Source of the DNA: Cyathus striatus
Lineage: Eukaryota > Basidiomycota > Agaricomycetes > Agaricales > Nidulariaceae
Assembly (NCBI GenBank): GCA_025738555.1
Contig: JAOVFP010000021.1
Coordinates: 1,240,001-1,304,000 of the forward strand
Direction of reading: 5' to 3'
DNA length: 64,000 nucleotides
Shown here: one piece after another, positions 1 to 11,153 of the stretch
How positions within the stretch are numbered: position 1 is the first letter of the stretch
Layout of the letters: each line of letters opens with the position of its first letter
Position numbers and translations under genes: made by a program
Notes under the pieces: model-generated
What the model was told of the DNA's origin: nothing
The model's input: the letters and a program-made list of their open reading frames with translations, nothing else
The model's database searches: none

Positions 1-835
1 TGAGTTCTAATATTATATGACAAATAATGAGATTTAACCATTAAATAGTTTTAAGGCATATCACTACTTCATACTATTACTGTATTGTCAATTACTGAAT
101 ACAGTTGCTGTTCTAATTGGCAGTAGCTTGTGATGCTCATGACTAAATTGGTTGACCTATGCTTTGAGAACCTGACTCTTTACTATTTAGTATGCCTATT
201 CTTACTCTTTTGCCCATTCAAGACCAAGTGATACAAGGGTATGTTTCCATATCTAAGTGTACTTACATTACATGTATTCACAGGAATACACCAATGCTTG
301 TAGTTCTCAGGAACCACAACATGCTGAGGGTAACAGCCAAGTCTTGACTTTCTTTGGTGAATTTGTTTAAATTTGTATTATTAATAAATGTTGTTAATTC
401 TCTTATATTTCATACTATTAATTCTACCTGAATTTTACTCTCCTTCTTCTCCAACTAGACAAGCAAGGTTTCAGCTGATGCAGTCAGCAATTCCCAGTAT
501 TTGTAAGCACTATGTAAGGTATGATAACTATGTCAGTTGTGATGGTAGCCTCAGGATTACCTCACACCACATGTGGGGGCCAGGAGGGTAATCATACATC
601 TATATGTTAGCCTGCCGCCTATTTGTCACAACCTGAATCCCTGGCTCCAGCCCATCTGCCAAGTCCTACTCAGGCTCATTCTGGTGCAATTCCCAGGCCA
701 CAGTGGTCAAATCTGGCTTATGCCATTCCCTTACTTGCACCCTTGGCCATTTTATTGGGTCACCACTCCAGGTGGCAAGTCACTCTCAGTAAAAAAGGAT
801 AGTCATGCATGGCATGGGTCTGTCATTCAAGAAGT

Positions 836-960
836 GCTTCTCGTCATGTGTTGGGCATGTGTAGCAAGGTGTGTGAATTTTAATATGAGAGATAATTGTC
901 ACTCATGTATAGGTCATGTATAAGTTATTTAGAAATCATACATTTGTCATGTGTACTATA
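836..960. repeat. CATG-rich repeat block, copy 1
   Basis: Contains many CATGT/ACATG words and shares the phrase AGTGCTTCTC followed by CATG-rich sequence with 3680-3740. A similar word bias recurs at 6250-6350. No terminal repeats were found, so the element type is unknown. Confidence 0.3.
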
Positions 961-3639
961 ACAATTGTTCCTTTTCCTTGGAGAGAAATTTGTACCCTGT
1001 TTTCACAGATCCACTAGTGGTTGCATTAAAAATCCTTCTGATCTAAGTACATAGTGGGATCTGTACTGAGAATTTTTATAATTGAACATATGACACAAAC
1101 TCAACCAATTGATGATGAGCTCACGCTGCACAAATTTGTGGCACTTAAAGATCTTATTGGCACCCTCTAGTCGACATTTCTACACTCACCCATTATTCTC
1201 TATTACCCATTTGTTACAATCCATCTGAAATAACCTTGTTTTTTGCCCCTTGAGATTTTTATCTATCTATCATTGTATTGTCCTTGTGTTACATCCATGT
1301 TCAGATACATCGTGCCGATGTTACCAAAGGTTCCCATGTGACCTTCCAACATACCCAGTCCATTCCCAGAACATACCTGCTACAGGTTTGTGACTTCTGA
1401 CATTTCTGCCCAGGTCCTAACCTGAAACCCATCGGGTTTTCCTTCAGGAATCTCGGATACATAGTTTCTCTTATGATGGCCTTGCCATGTCATCATACTA
1501 TTACTCCTCTCTTCCATTCTTACTTATCTGTTTCATTATGGTTAATGTAGTTTAGTTCTTAATTCTTCATTCTGAGTGTGTTATTTGCACCCCTACTCCG
1601 CTTTGCCCAGCCTTTATTCTTTACCTATCCCTTTGACTTCTATGCTTCCACATTCATACCTATAGGTTCCTACTTAGTATATATAGTCTTCCAGATGTAC
1701 TAAGTAGTCTTCAGTATTCATATCAACTTCATACACTTCTTCCTATGCTTAAGTTCTGAAACCTGCTCTGGGTTTTCCTTTGGGTTTCTCTCCCACTGCC
1801 TAGTGCAGTGGCAAAGCCTTGTCTCATACTCTGGAATGTTCCCTGTCATTGTATATCATCCTTCATGAAATATGAACCATTCCCTGGGGATATCCAGGCA
1901 GCACAGCACATATGCTGAAGCCATGGTTCACTTCTGCACTTCTGCTCTCATTCCCATACCTGTACTCACTTCAGGTTTCTGTTATAGCTCTCCCACACCC
2001 TCCAGGTGTCTTTGCATCTGTTTCTAAGTAGGAAGAGAATTGGTATGTAACACTTTGGCCATACATATTTTATCTATTTATATTATTTAAATGGTATCAT
2101 TGGGTTCAGTGAAGTTCATACCTTCAGGCTAGTATCTACTAAGTCTTCTACCTGTGTTCTCAGTCTCTGTCAGTTGTATTCTCTGCCACTAGAAGATATA
2201 ACTTGTTCTACAAGCTTCACTCACACATATTTCACCTTGGAACTGTGGCTACAAGTTCTTAATGCTCAACATACATATCAGGACTAGTATTTATTTTTTA
2301 TGACCCCCTCTTCAAATTGATAGGAATTTTGAGAATTACAAGCAATCTGGTGATCAAAGGTTCTTGGTCTGATATATAATTGTAATTGCAGCACTGGTCC
2401 AGTGTGAGAGGGAGGAGCATGCAGAGGACATGGAGTGGAATACTCAGAAAGAGCCTTGTGATTAACATGCCAATGTAAAATTGTGTGTACAGACAACTTG
2501 CAGACTTGTGGGATATAAAGGATATGTACATGTTATTGATAAACAAATTAATGAAACAAACTGTCTTGAATTCTGAGTTAAGTAATTGCTGAGTAATTGC
2601 ACACAAAACAATGACAGAAAAATAATGGGTTCTAATATGTAAGTAATTGCTTCAAGATTAGTATCTTAATGCACACTGAGGTGAACAAGACAAATTTGAA
2701 ATGTTTGTTTTGAATGTAAGCTACTGTACAAACAAATACCTTTATGTACATAACTTAGGTTGGAACTTGGCTTAGCCTGCAGCTGTGCTTACCTGATCCA
2801 CCACCCCCATCGTCCTTGTCTTCAAATCATCTCTGACTGTTCCTGTAACAGACTTTGCATTTCTGATGCCCCCTCTCTCTGGCCTCCATCATACAATGTT
2901 ACCCAATGGTAACTCTGGCTTTCTCTGAATCCTACCTAGCCCTCTCATGCAGATGGTGAATGTGGATGGAGGCAGGGATGGGTGCCAGGATCAATAATCT
3001 GGTGTGGGAACTGGTGTATATGGTCTGGATGTGGGTGGTCATTGGTGGGGTTTTGCTTCTCTGTCAGGTGCTAGAAAGGTGAATGTTTCATCTAGTGCAG
3101 GATATTCTAGTTGAGAAGACAAACTATTTGTATGTGATATTGCTCTCTTTCATACTTCACTTGCTCAAAGCAATCAAGGTGAATCACCAAGGACAATGCC
3201 AGTGCATCAACTGATTCAAGCATACATTCTGCAATAATTTCAGCACCTTGCAGCACTCCAAGTAAGTTCTTTTTGTTTTTGTTTTGAGCCTCTTTACTGA
3301 TTGTAAAATAACACTAACTTAGGAAGGTGAAGACTTAGTATGTAGAGACAGGTAGCTATAAGTACATAGTTAGCTAGTTACTACCCTGTATTTAAATTAG
3401 ATGTCAACCAAATGTCAATACCATGATTGCACCATGTCCTAGCCATGTCTAATATTAGATTTCAGTGCCATGTTCATGTTATACATGACCATAAGATGAG
3501 TTACTCATGTTTACAGAATGAGCTATAAATGTCAACATGATGATTTGAACATGTAGCTACATGCTCTGTACATGTCCTATACATACTTAATAGTTGTACA
3601 ATGCACTACAACCTTAAGTCATTTAAATGATTATTAGCT

Positions 3640-3780
3640 GTTGCTTGGATGCCTTTCAAGTGCCTGATACATGACTGAAAAAAGTGCTTCTCATTATGCA
3701 CTAGACATGCACATCCACTACATGTCATAAACATGATATTGCATGTATTTTTGTGTTTACTGAGAGTTACTGGGGTCCCA
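3640..3780. repeat. CATG-rich repeat block, copy 2
   Basis: Partner of the block at 836-960, sharing AGTGCTTCTC and a run of CATG words. The preceding 3420-3600 is also dense in CATG. Confidence 0.3.
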
Positions 3781-4111
3781 ATCTGGCTGCAAGCCTGACT
3801 CTGGCATGGAACTATAGAATAAGATGGCCTGGACCTTCAGCACTTCCAGATGCTGTTGTCAGTTTATTGGTGAATGTTTTGGTGCTGTGATTGGTTTCTG
3901 GAGCTGGGTAACAATGTGATGAAGGTGGGTACAGGGTGATGTAATTGGTGTGATCAGAAGGTGAAATTGTAGGGCCAGGAAAATAATGCCAGGGCATGGA
4001 TTGAACCAAGGAGCTTGTCACTTGAGCAGGATCTTCTGTCCCTTGCCCACTGGGGTGCAATGGTAGACATGGGTGATGGAGACCACTATGCCATCACACC
4101 CCCTACCACCA

Positions 4112-4178
4112 CAATTCGAGTTTGGTGTACCAGCTATTCCTGCCTCTTGTGATCCACACTTGAATTAATGTCAGTTCT
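4112..4178 (+). repeat. tRNA-like repeat, decayed
   Basis: Begins with the family signature TTCGAGTTTGGTGTACCAG (5' acceptor strand plus A-box-like D arm) and ends in ACTTGAAT. The T-arm/B-box part is lost. Other copies are at 17-28 kb. Confidence 0.5.
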
Positions 4179-4302
4179 TACTTCAAATAATTCCATTTTT
4201 TCGTTTCTTTATATTACTATCAAATTGAACATTTATGTTTTGTATAGACTCAGCTGAACCATAAATATCAATCATAATATAAGGAAAATGAAATTTGAAC
4301 TA

Positions 4303-4770
4303 TTTCAAGTACAGGAATCAAACCCAAAGCTCAGCAATTGCAACTGACTGTATACTGGCACTAGCGGGTACTTGTTAGCAACAGATGAGCAAGATACTTG
4401 AAGCCAAACTTAAACATTTGAATAAGAAGAAGAAATGAGTCTTATTGCTAATCTGGAATAAACTAGCACAAGAATAATGAACAACTAATTAAAGAGACCA
4501 TATTTATAGTAATTGACCATGAAGTAATCACATATTATACTACTTATACATGTTACTGTGCTTCTACATTAAGTACTCATGTAATACATGTGGCCGAACT
4601 GTGCAACTGTGCTCATAGTCTTGATGAGTAATGTATGTTGATATGCATGGTATCCGCATTGTGTGTCATGTGACTAATCACATGACATAGATAAGATATG
4701 ATTAGATGAAAGATTAGATAAAAAAAGCAAGATCTTAACAGTACTTGACTGATACACCAAACTTGAATTG
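4303..4770 (-). repeat. tRNA-like repeat split by a 366-bp insertion
   Basis: On the minus strand this matches the long tRNA-like type seen intact at 27,572-27,663. The T-arm half is at 4303-4374 and the D-arm/acceptor half at 4741-4770. The insertion 4375-4740 separates them and is bordered by GTACTTG on both sides. B-box CpGs have become CpA/TpG. Confidence 0.55.
4375..4740. mobile_element. 366-bp insertion of unknown type with 7-bp target duplication
   Basis: GTACTTG is present once in intact tRNA-like paralogs but twice here (4368-4374 and 4741-4747), which dates the segment as an insertion. I could not align clear terminal inverted repeats and there is no coding capacity, so the superfamily is open. 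Confidence 0.45.
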
Positions 4771-4852
4771 CAGTTATGTATGCATGAAATGGATGTTGTG
4801 GGGTTGGAGTATGACATAGTTGAGCCAATACAAAAAGTACACTTCATTAAAA

Positions 4853-4931
4853 CTCAGTTTGAGTGTGGGGGGTCAGGCCATGAGCAAGGGATTCTGCTGT
4901 CACAGGGGGGAGATAGCAGGAGGTCATTACC
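4853..4931 (-). repeat. tRNA-like repeat, decayed (left arm of palindrome)
   Basis: Minus-strand T-arm half of the type at 27,752-27,833, with CpG sites mutated. An inverted copy lies at 6456-6530, so these form the outermost arms of a large palindrome centred near 5.65 kb. Confidence 0.5.
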
Positions 4932-4972
4932 AGGGGGGTGTCTTCTGAGCAAATCGCAAAAGTGACCCATCC

Positions 4973-6236
4973 TGGGTTGTTGTGGGAAGTGGCTGTGGTA
5001 CCAGTCAGAAACACATTGTAACCAGTAGCCGATGCATCACGTGACTTACTGCGACATTGCACAAGGTGTTGTGGACTGGTTTCTGAGCTCACAATATTAT
5101 TCAAATGCTACTACACACTCAAACTATTCACATAAATTATAATGCATACTATCAAATTATGCAATTATTCATTCATAATAAATATGACTACCTCTTGTGC
5201 TTCCAGATCTCTCACTTTTCTTGTCCTGCAGATTTGTTTTATAAATGACTATATGATCACTGTTCAATAGATCATTTTCTTCTCTGAATAAGAGGGTTGC
5301 CTTGTGAGAAATATCCATTGAATTTTCTTCCTCCCTTGAAATAAACATGTCTACTGGCAGTTGCCCAGAGATTATGTTTTCTCATTGATAACTCTGAAGC
5401 ACTGCTGAAGTCAAAAACTGAAATTAATGGATCTGAAAGTGTTAATTACTATCTGCACAAGGATGAAAAAGCTCAGCAAAATGCAAGAACATGTGGGTTA
5501 CCATGTTCTTACCAATTTTCAAGGAAAAGAAGACAGAGGACTCTTTCAAGAGGTATGCTTTGTTGCTACTAATTCAGAACTTAAATCTACAAATTTGTAT
5601 GGTATGTCTTAGATTGAAGTAGAACCATGTGGATTTTGTGGAATGAATAATACTTACTTGACAACCCTTATCAAGAACACTAATGGAACTGTATCTATAA
5701 TATCCAACTGCATATATCACCATGCACAAATAAAATACAAGACTGCATCTACATTTAAACCCCCAAATATATGCACAAATGTTCCAATTCACTGCCAATT
5801 TTGCTTACCATCAAACACTGGAGTCCCAAAAACTATTTGGAAATACAATGCAGTCAATCATCTTCTTTTCCATGGAAGAGAAGATCCCTCATAGCCTGGA
5901 AAATATTTAAGTCCAGAAATCTTTGGGCAACTGCTAGTAGACATGTTTATTTCAAGGGAGGAAGAAAATTCAATGGATATTTCTCACAAGGCAACCCTCT
6001 TATTCAGAGAAGAAAATGATCTATTGAACAGTAATCATATAGTCATTTATAAAACAAATCTGCAGGACAAAATAGTTTGAGTGTGTAGTAGCATTTGAAT
6101 AATATTGCGAGCTCAGAAACCAGCATGCAACACTTCGCACAATGTTGCAGTAAGTCACATGATGCATTGGCTACTGGTTACAATGTGTTTCTGACCAATA
6201 CCACAGCCACTTCCCATGACAACCCAGGATAGGTCA
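4973..6236. mobile_element. 1.26-kb element with 300-400 bp inverted repeats
   Basis: The left arm (4973-5373) and right arm (5917-6236) are inverted copies, both ending in TGACCYATCCTGGGTTG at the outer tip. The left arm has about 90 bp of extra sequence (near 5122-5215). Flanks CAAAAG and CAAAG could be an imperfect target duplication. The 540-bp loop carries a decayed zinc-finger fragment rather than a complete transposase. It could be a foldback or a non-autonomous DNA transposon. Confidence 0.55.
5618..5894 (+). pseudogene. fragment of a fungal Cys/His zinc-finger-type repeat protein
   Basis: The readable peptide begins VEPCGFCG and contains a second Cys, a Tyr-His pair, then CQFC and the tail TIWKYNAVNHLLFHGRE. 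This C-x2-C ... C ... H ... C-x2-C layout with a W-K/R-Y-N helix before the last His is, from memory, common in transposon-associated predicted proteins of mushroom-forming fungi; the family is not named with certainty. No start codon or upstream exon is evident, and the fragment lies in the loop of the inverted-repeat element at 4973-6236. Confidence 0.4.
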
Positions 6237-6455
6237 CAAAGTGTTGCAAGTGTGATGACTATGATATGTGACACTTTTCCAACATGTGACAATTTTCCCA
6301 TGTATGTTACACATGTCACACTTCTTCCAACATGTTACAACTGTGACAATAAAGTCTAGGTACAGCTTAAGCACTTGAGTTCAGTGGAGTCCAGGTAGAG
6401 TTCAGGTAGAGTCCAGGTGGAATCTACATGAAGTCTACATGATTTCATGGAGGAG

Positions 6456-6530
6456 TGTAATGACCTCCTGCTATCTCCCCCCTATGACAGCAGAATCCCT
6501 TGCTCATGGTTCAATTCCCCACACAGTTTG
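6456..6530 (+). repeat. tRNA-like repeat, decayed (right arm of palindrome)
   Basis: Plus-strand T-arm half ending GGTTCAATTCCCC, the inverted counterpart of 4853-4931. It is followed by CATCATGTTAATAGTAGCTG, which recurs at about 7955. Confidence 0.5.
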
Positions 6531-6544
6531 CATCATGTTAATAG

Positions 6545-7955
6545 TAGCTGAATGTTCATTGGGCATGGTGACAACCTGCATACCCATAAAGGATGCATAG
6601 GAAGGAGTTGATATGCACTTTTTACATCTGATTGAAAGACAACTAGATTTACAAGTTGACCATGTTTGCAACAAAAATGTAAAATGGCATCACTGAGCTG
6701 TCAAAGAGAATCCAAAGGACAGTGTCCTTCAACAGCTTTGTGTGAAATAAGGCTATTGAGAGTGTTTTCGCCTGCACTCTGATTTGTAACCAACCAGTAA
6801 GAGGCTTCTCCTTTTGGTACAGCATGAATCAGCATTGAGATCATGCTTTGTGATGGACATGGTCTGAATGCCAGAGAGAAATACTCTAATTGAACCTCTT
6901 TGTCATGTTGCTCAAAAAGGAAAGCTTCTTCAGCCAGTGTTTGAGATGGGTGTTCACCTGAAGCATTCCATGAAGCTGGATATCCAGGACATGACTTGGC
7001 TTCAGGCCAAAAACCAATTCAGAGTCCTTCACAAATTGAATTCACAAAGGTACAATTCAGATGATCTAATAAATAGTGTTTGAAAAGATCAATTTTGATA
7101 GGTGTAATGATTTTAAAGAGATAGCTATATTTTTTCATAACTGATTGTATGATGGGATGTCGAGAAAATTCTCTAGGTGGTTTTGAAAAGGGTCAAGCTT
7201 TATATGTATAAGATAGAGTGGGAGTAAATGAGAAAGAAGAAGAGGAGAACTTCTGAAAATTTCTAAGATAAGACAGATGAAGACTGAATCAGTTAGAGTG
7301 AAAAACTTTGTCAATATTACTTTGGCTGTTCTCTGGGTCTGCAAGATGCCATTCCATATCCTGGATGATTGCAGTGGAAACATTTATGGATATATCAGCA
7401 TCTATCTCCCTTGTATTGACATCCAACAGAGGAATTGAACTTCCTGCAGACTTCCCCTGACTTCTTGTGTCCCATGTTGGTCTTCTGAGATGATTGTGTT
7501 TTGTATTCTGACAAGTTGTAGTACTTCCCATCTGGATTGAGATAGGCAATTTTGATGTCTTTGAATTGGTCAAAATTGCAGAGTCAAGCATCTCTCCAAG
7601 GGGTAATGTTGGTTCTAACTCCCTAATCAAAGGCAATGACTCAGTGAGTGTTTCTGTTATTGGCAAAGAGTTTAGAGATAAAACCCCCATAGATGCTGAG
7701 TTCTTCCTGGTGGGGGAAGACTTCACCCATTGCTTGTGCAGTGTGAAACCATGCATTGTGCCATTCTCCATCTGTTGAGATTGTCCTTTGACTGTCAGAT
7801 CTGCTAGATGTTGTTGGTTCAAGATCCCCAATTCAGGATGGGGCACTAACAGCAGCTTTGACAACTCTGAGGTTGACTGCATGCCCTCAGATAATGTTAT
7901 CCCACTTGGATTCAGGGAAGTTGGGAACAGTTATTTATTACTATACTACTGGTTT
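6545..7955. other. 1.4-kb segment between two direct copies of a 20-bp sequence
   Basis: CATCATGTTAATAGTAGCTG occurs at both edges (about 6535 and 7955), so this segment may be an insertion or the product of recombination between repeats. It is CpG-poor. The longest open frame is minus strand 7289-7882. I recognise no family. Confidence 0.35.
7289..7882 (-). CDS. hypothetical 197-aa open frame
   Basis: A polar, Ser/Thr-rich frame without recognisable motifs, signal peptide or membrane segment. It is the only long frame in the 1.4-kb segment at 6545-7955 and lacks CpG, so it may be an accidental frame in decayed DNA or the last exon of a lost transposon gene. Confidence 0.2.
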   Translation of the reverse strand: MQSTSELSKLLLVPHPELGILNQQHLADLTVKGQSQQMENGTMHGFTLHKQWVKSSPTRKNSASMGVLSLNSLPITETLTESLPLIRELEPTLPLGEMLDSAILTNSKTSKLPISIQMGSTTTCQNTKHNHLRRPTWDTRSQGKSAGSSIPLLDVNTREIDADISINVSTAIIQDMEWHLADPENSQSNIDKVFHSN

Positions 7956-7989
7956 ACATCATGTTAATAGTAGCTGGATGTTATGTGGT

Positions 7990-7994
7990 TCTAT
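7990..7994. repeat. target-site duplication TCTAT (left)
   Basis: Identical to 16996-17000. Empty paralogs read GGTTCTATGTACTCC. Confidence 0.85.
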
Positions 7995-8659
7995 TGTCAT
8001 GACCATGCCCCTAGCCTGACTTGGCGGCAGAGTATGAGAGAGTGACTGCGGAGAAACAAGGGGTGAGTAATAGACGAAGGCGGAGAACAATAACTCAGGG
8101 GGTAGGACTTTGGCTTCAGCTTATGTGCTGTGCCCCTGGGATTCCCGGTCCTGGATTTTGGAGTAAGGGTGAGCCCTTCGGAGAAGATGAGAGACGAAGG
8201 GACGAGAGATGTAACTCAAGTCAGACTGAAGGGTGAGGACGTAGTTCAATATGAAACTGAAGACTAAAGTACAAATTGAGTACTACTTAAATACTGGAGA
8301 CTCGGAGTAAGTAAAGGCTGCTGGTCAAGGCCAGCAGAGAAGTACGGTCAGGGTAGGCGTACGTAGAATGAAGACTATAACTAATTAAACATAATAAAAC
8401 ACGTCAGAGAAGTGAGTGCGTAAGGCAGTGTAAAGTAAAACTGATAGTGGTGCACTTAAGAATGATAAGTGACTCACTATGAGATGTATACTACAATACT
8501 GAGGGGATAGCTCAGTAGAATGGAAGAAAGGAAACGAAAGTAATCTATATACAGTAAGCAATAAGTAATACTAAGAACATAATCAAAGTCCGGAGTAAAC
8601 AAAGGGAAAGGCGGAGTAATAGCATAGGGGTCTGGAGGTAGGTGATACGGGATATGACA
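7995..8659 (-). repeat. 3' LTR of the gypsy element
   Basis: 665 bp, starts TGTCAT and ends ATGACA, nearly identical to the LTR at 16331-16995. Most differences I noticed are C/T or G/A. It lies downstream of pol in the minus-strand sense. Confidence 0.92.
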
Positions 8660-8676
8660 GTATTCCCCCCTTAAGG
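8660..8676 (-). promoter_or_regulatory. polypurine tract next to the 3' LTR
   Basis: On the minus strand AAGGGGGGAATAC directly abuts the LTR. This is where plus-strand DNA synthesis is primed in LTR retroelements. Confidence 0.7.
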
Positions 8677-8752
8677 CCGAGCCTCGAGGCCTGAGCACGT
8701 GATCAAACAATATGCTTTTGAAAATTTGATCGACATTTTGACATCAGGTCTG

Positions 8753-8762
8753 AATATATAAA
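8753..8762 (+). promoter_or_regulatory. TATA box of the antisense gene
   Basis: ATATATAAAGG lies about 80 bp upstream of the ATG at 8837 and just inside the 3' LTR, giving the plus-strand gene its own candidate promoter. Confidence 0.5.
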
Positions 8763-8836
8763 GGTCAGCTGTGGAGGAAAAATCAAAATCATTTTTACCC
8801 CGCTACACCAACTCGTTTACATGTGACCACTTAAAA

Positions 8837-10574
8837 ATGTCTGCCTCTGTTCCTTCAATCGAAGACCCAATGCGTGAGGAGAAACTTAGATTACTCCTTC
8901 ACAGACAAGTGGAGGTAGAAGCCCTCGAAAAGGAGCTGAGGGGCGAGAAGGTGGAGAAAAAGGGAGCCGAGAAGGATGGGACAGAGGGTGAGGCGGAGAA
9001 GGAAGATGCCATGGAAGTGGACGAGAGAGATTGACGATTGGAGGTGGTACGAGAAAAGAAACATAAGCAGGAAGAGACAAAAGCAAGGGTTGCTCAAATG
9101 ATGGCAAGACTAACTGGTCGCCCAGCAGAGGAACCAACAGCACAAGGCACTACTCCACCAGTACATGGATTGACGATTGGAGGTGGTACGAGAAAAGAAA
9201 CATAAGCAGGAAGAGACAAAAGCAAGGGTTGCTCAAATGATGGCAAGACTAACTGGTCGCCCAGCAGAGGAACCAACAGCACAAGGCACTACTCCACCAG
9301 TACATGCGGAGTACGAGGCGACAATGGCAAGGTTGGGGCTTATGTCGTTTAGTCCAGAGTCGGTGACACAATCCTTACATTACCATAGGGAGGCCGATAG
9401 TTTGACGATGCAGGTGGACAGGTCGAATCCAGTGGAGAAGGTAGTGGAGCAGGCAATGGCAGAGGTAGGACCTACAAGGGTACAGACTCTAACTCCTGTA
9501 GTGGAACCGGAGGTAACGATCATTCCACAGGTAGGTACTTACATGAGCGCAGAGCAGATTGCTGACTGTGAACACACTGTTCAGCAGCTAGAGGCTGAAG
9601 GCCACATCATGACTCCGGAGGAAAAAGTGGAGAAGATCGTCCAGCACTCAGAGAACGAAGGTGGCTCCAAGAGAAAGCGCACCAGTACGAATCCAGAGGA
9701 CGCGACAGAGGCGACTCCAAAACCAGCAAAGAAGAAAACTTTGACCAGGGCTTCTCAGTGCAAAGGGGCGAAGAGCAAGGCCCTTGTTGACAACGAGGTG
9801 GAGGAGGAGAAGAATAAGGGAAGTGGTGCAGCACAGGGGAGTCGCACCGGAACAGAGAGTCAGGCAGGTGACAGCCCCGAGGATGAAGAGGAGGAGGAGG
9901 AGAAGACCTGCATACTTCTCCATGCTCCTTGCACGAGTTGCAAGCGACGCCAGGTGGAGTGCTTGGTAGACCTCAGGTGAGAATCTCCTGACGCTGTACG
10001 GCATTATGCTAATATGTTCTACAGTGGTAAGAGAATGGACCACAAGGCATGTGAGGAGTGCAGGAAGTTGAGGGGAAGATGTGACCACGACGGGCTTATG
10101 ATAGGGATTGTGGTGTCATTGTGGCGGAAAAAATGTGCAGAGCAATTGGCGGAATTGAGAAAAGGAGATGGGCAGCAGGAGAAATTGGTAGAGGAGTTGC
10201 AGACACAACTGGCATTGGCGAGGTCGGAGCTAGATGCTAATGAAAAGGAGTTGGAGAAAGCGTCGGCGAAGTTGACGATGTATATGAAGGAGATCAAGAG
10301 GTTGGAGAATGTGGAGTACAAGCTGGGAGGAGAGTGTGACCAGTTGAAAAGGGAACACGATGAATTGGTTCTGTTGCCCAACTCCGAGGGGACATCAAGG
10401 GGAACGGAGGCTATGCTGATGGGGGCACTTGAGAGGAACATCAACATGCACACGGAGTTGATGGGGGTATTGAGTAGGTTGTTAACAACCATGCAGGTGA
10501 CAGAGGGTACTCCGGCAGAGACTGATGAGTCTGGGAGTAACGAAGAGGAGGAACAAGAGGAAGACGAAGAGTAG
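8837..10574 (+). pseudogene. antisense Zn2Cys6-like coiled-coil protein gene carried by the gypsy element (broken)
   Basis: Reads opposite to gag-pol. From ATG 8837 (AAAAATGTC context) the first exon encodes a charged helix rich in Glu and Lys. It is broken by TGA at 9032-9034 and by a 139-bp tandem duplication that shifts frame, then continues at 9177-9976 with a basic stretch (SKRKRTST) and an acidic stretch. An intron at 9977-10024 (GTGAGA..TACAG, 48 nt) joins CTSCKRRQVEC to a second half with CEECRKLRGRC. The spliced spacing is C-x2-C-x6-C-x13-C-x2-C-x6-C, the fungal binuclear zinc-cluster pattern with a slightly long linker. A coiled coil and an acidic tail follow. DNA binding is inferred from the pattern; its role for the retrotransposon is unknown. 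Similar antisense genes in other basidiomycete gypsy elements are a recollection I could not check. Confidence 0.7.
9029..9306 (+). repeat. 139-bp tandem duplication
   Basis: 9029-9167 and 9168-9306 appear identical. The period of 139 is not a multiple of three, so the reading frame of the antisense gene is shifted. Confidence 0.85.
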
Positions 10575-10900
10575 TGTACAGTAGGCGGTAAAAAATGTAT
10601 ATACTTGTTTTTTTGTTGACTTTAATGATTTTTTGGAGTGAGGAGAATGAAAAGTAAGAGTAAACAGTAAGACGGAGTAAAGAGAAACACCTTAGGAGAA
10701 AACCAATACAACTCCGTACTTCCACTCTCAGCTCACCTCGTTAAGTATGCAAAGTGACGAATCAGCTATGCTTATTAAACATAGTGGTCATCATGCAAGC
10801 GGTGTCCGGAGAAGTGTCAATCTTCAACCTTTGGTCAAGAAGATGGATACGGATATACAAGAAACTAAAGCAGAGAAACGAAAATGTAAGCAGAGAAAGT

Positions 10901-11153
10901 CTATGTAACAGGAGTAGAAGGATTAGGCTTATTGGGATAATGAGTGTGAAATTCCTCTATGAGCTCTGTAGCATGTTCTACTTCGGTGGCAGCCAACCAA
11001 GTGAGTTCTTCATTGGTTCCTTCATAACCAGTCCATCAGACTAAGTAATGAAGAGGGCATTTCTTGAACTGGCGATCCAGCTTGGAGTTGCAGATCTCAC
11101 TGATCTCAAACTCGATATCTCCGTTGATTTCCACAGGGGGAGGCGGAGGTATC
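10901..11153 (-). pseudogene. pol: chromodomain of gag-pol (with internal TGA)
   Basis: In frame with pol after the TGA at 11154-11156. The peptide has the chromodomain layout EFEISEI ... HYLV-stop-WTGYEGT ... ELTWLAATEVEHATELIEE. The second TGA falls where these domains normally carry Arg or Lys before the Trp. The true polyprotein end is TAG at 10901-10903. Chromodomains direct integration to modified chromatin in chromoviruses. Confidence 0.75.

Larger units (their letters stand above)
1..4100. other. AT-rich, CpG-poor region without a recognisable gene
   Basis: I see no protein family, splice-consistent gene or complete mobile element here. Short open frames at 573-923 and on the minus strand at 2298-2606 and 3812-4060 show no motif and no codon constraint. 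CG dinucleotides are scarce while TG and CA are common, as expected of old methylated repeats. Two stretches rich in CATG words (836-960 and 3640-3780) resemble each other. Confidence 0.5.

Noticed and set aside
9648..10492. Minus-strand frames opposite the antisense gene
   Set aside because: Shadows of a Glu/Lys-rich coding sequence.
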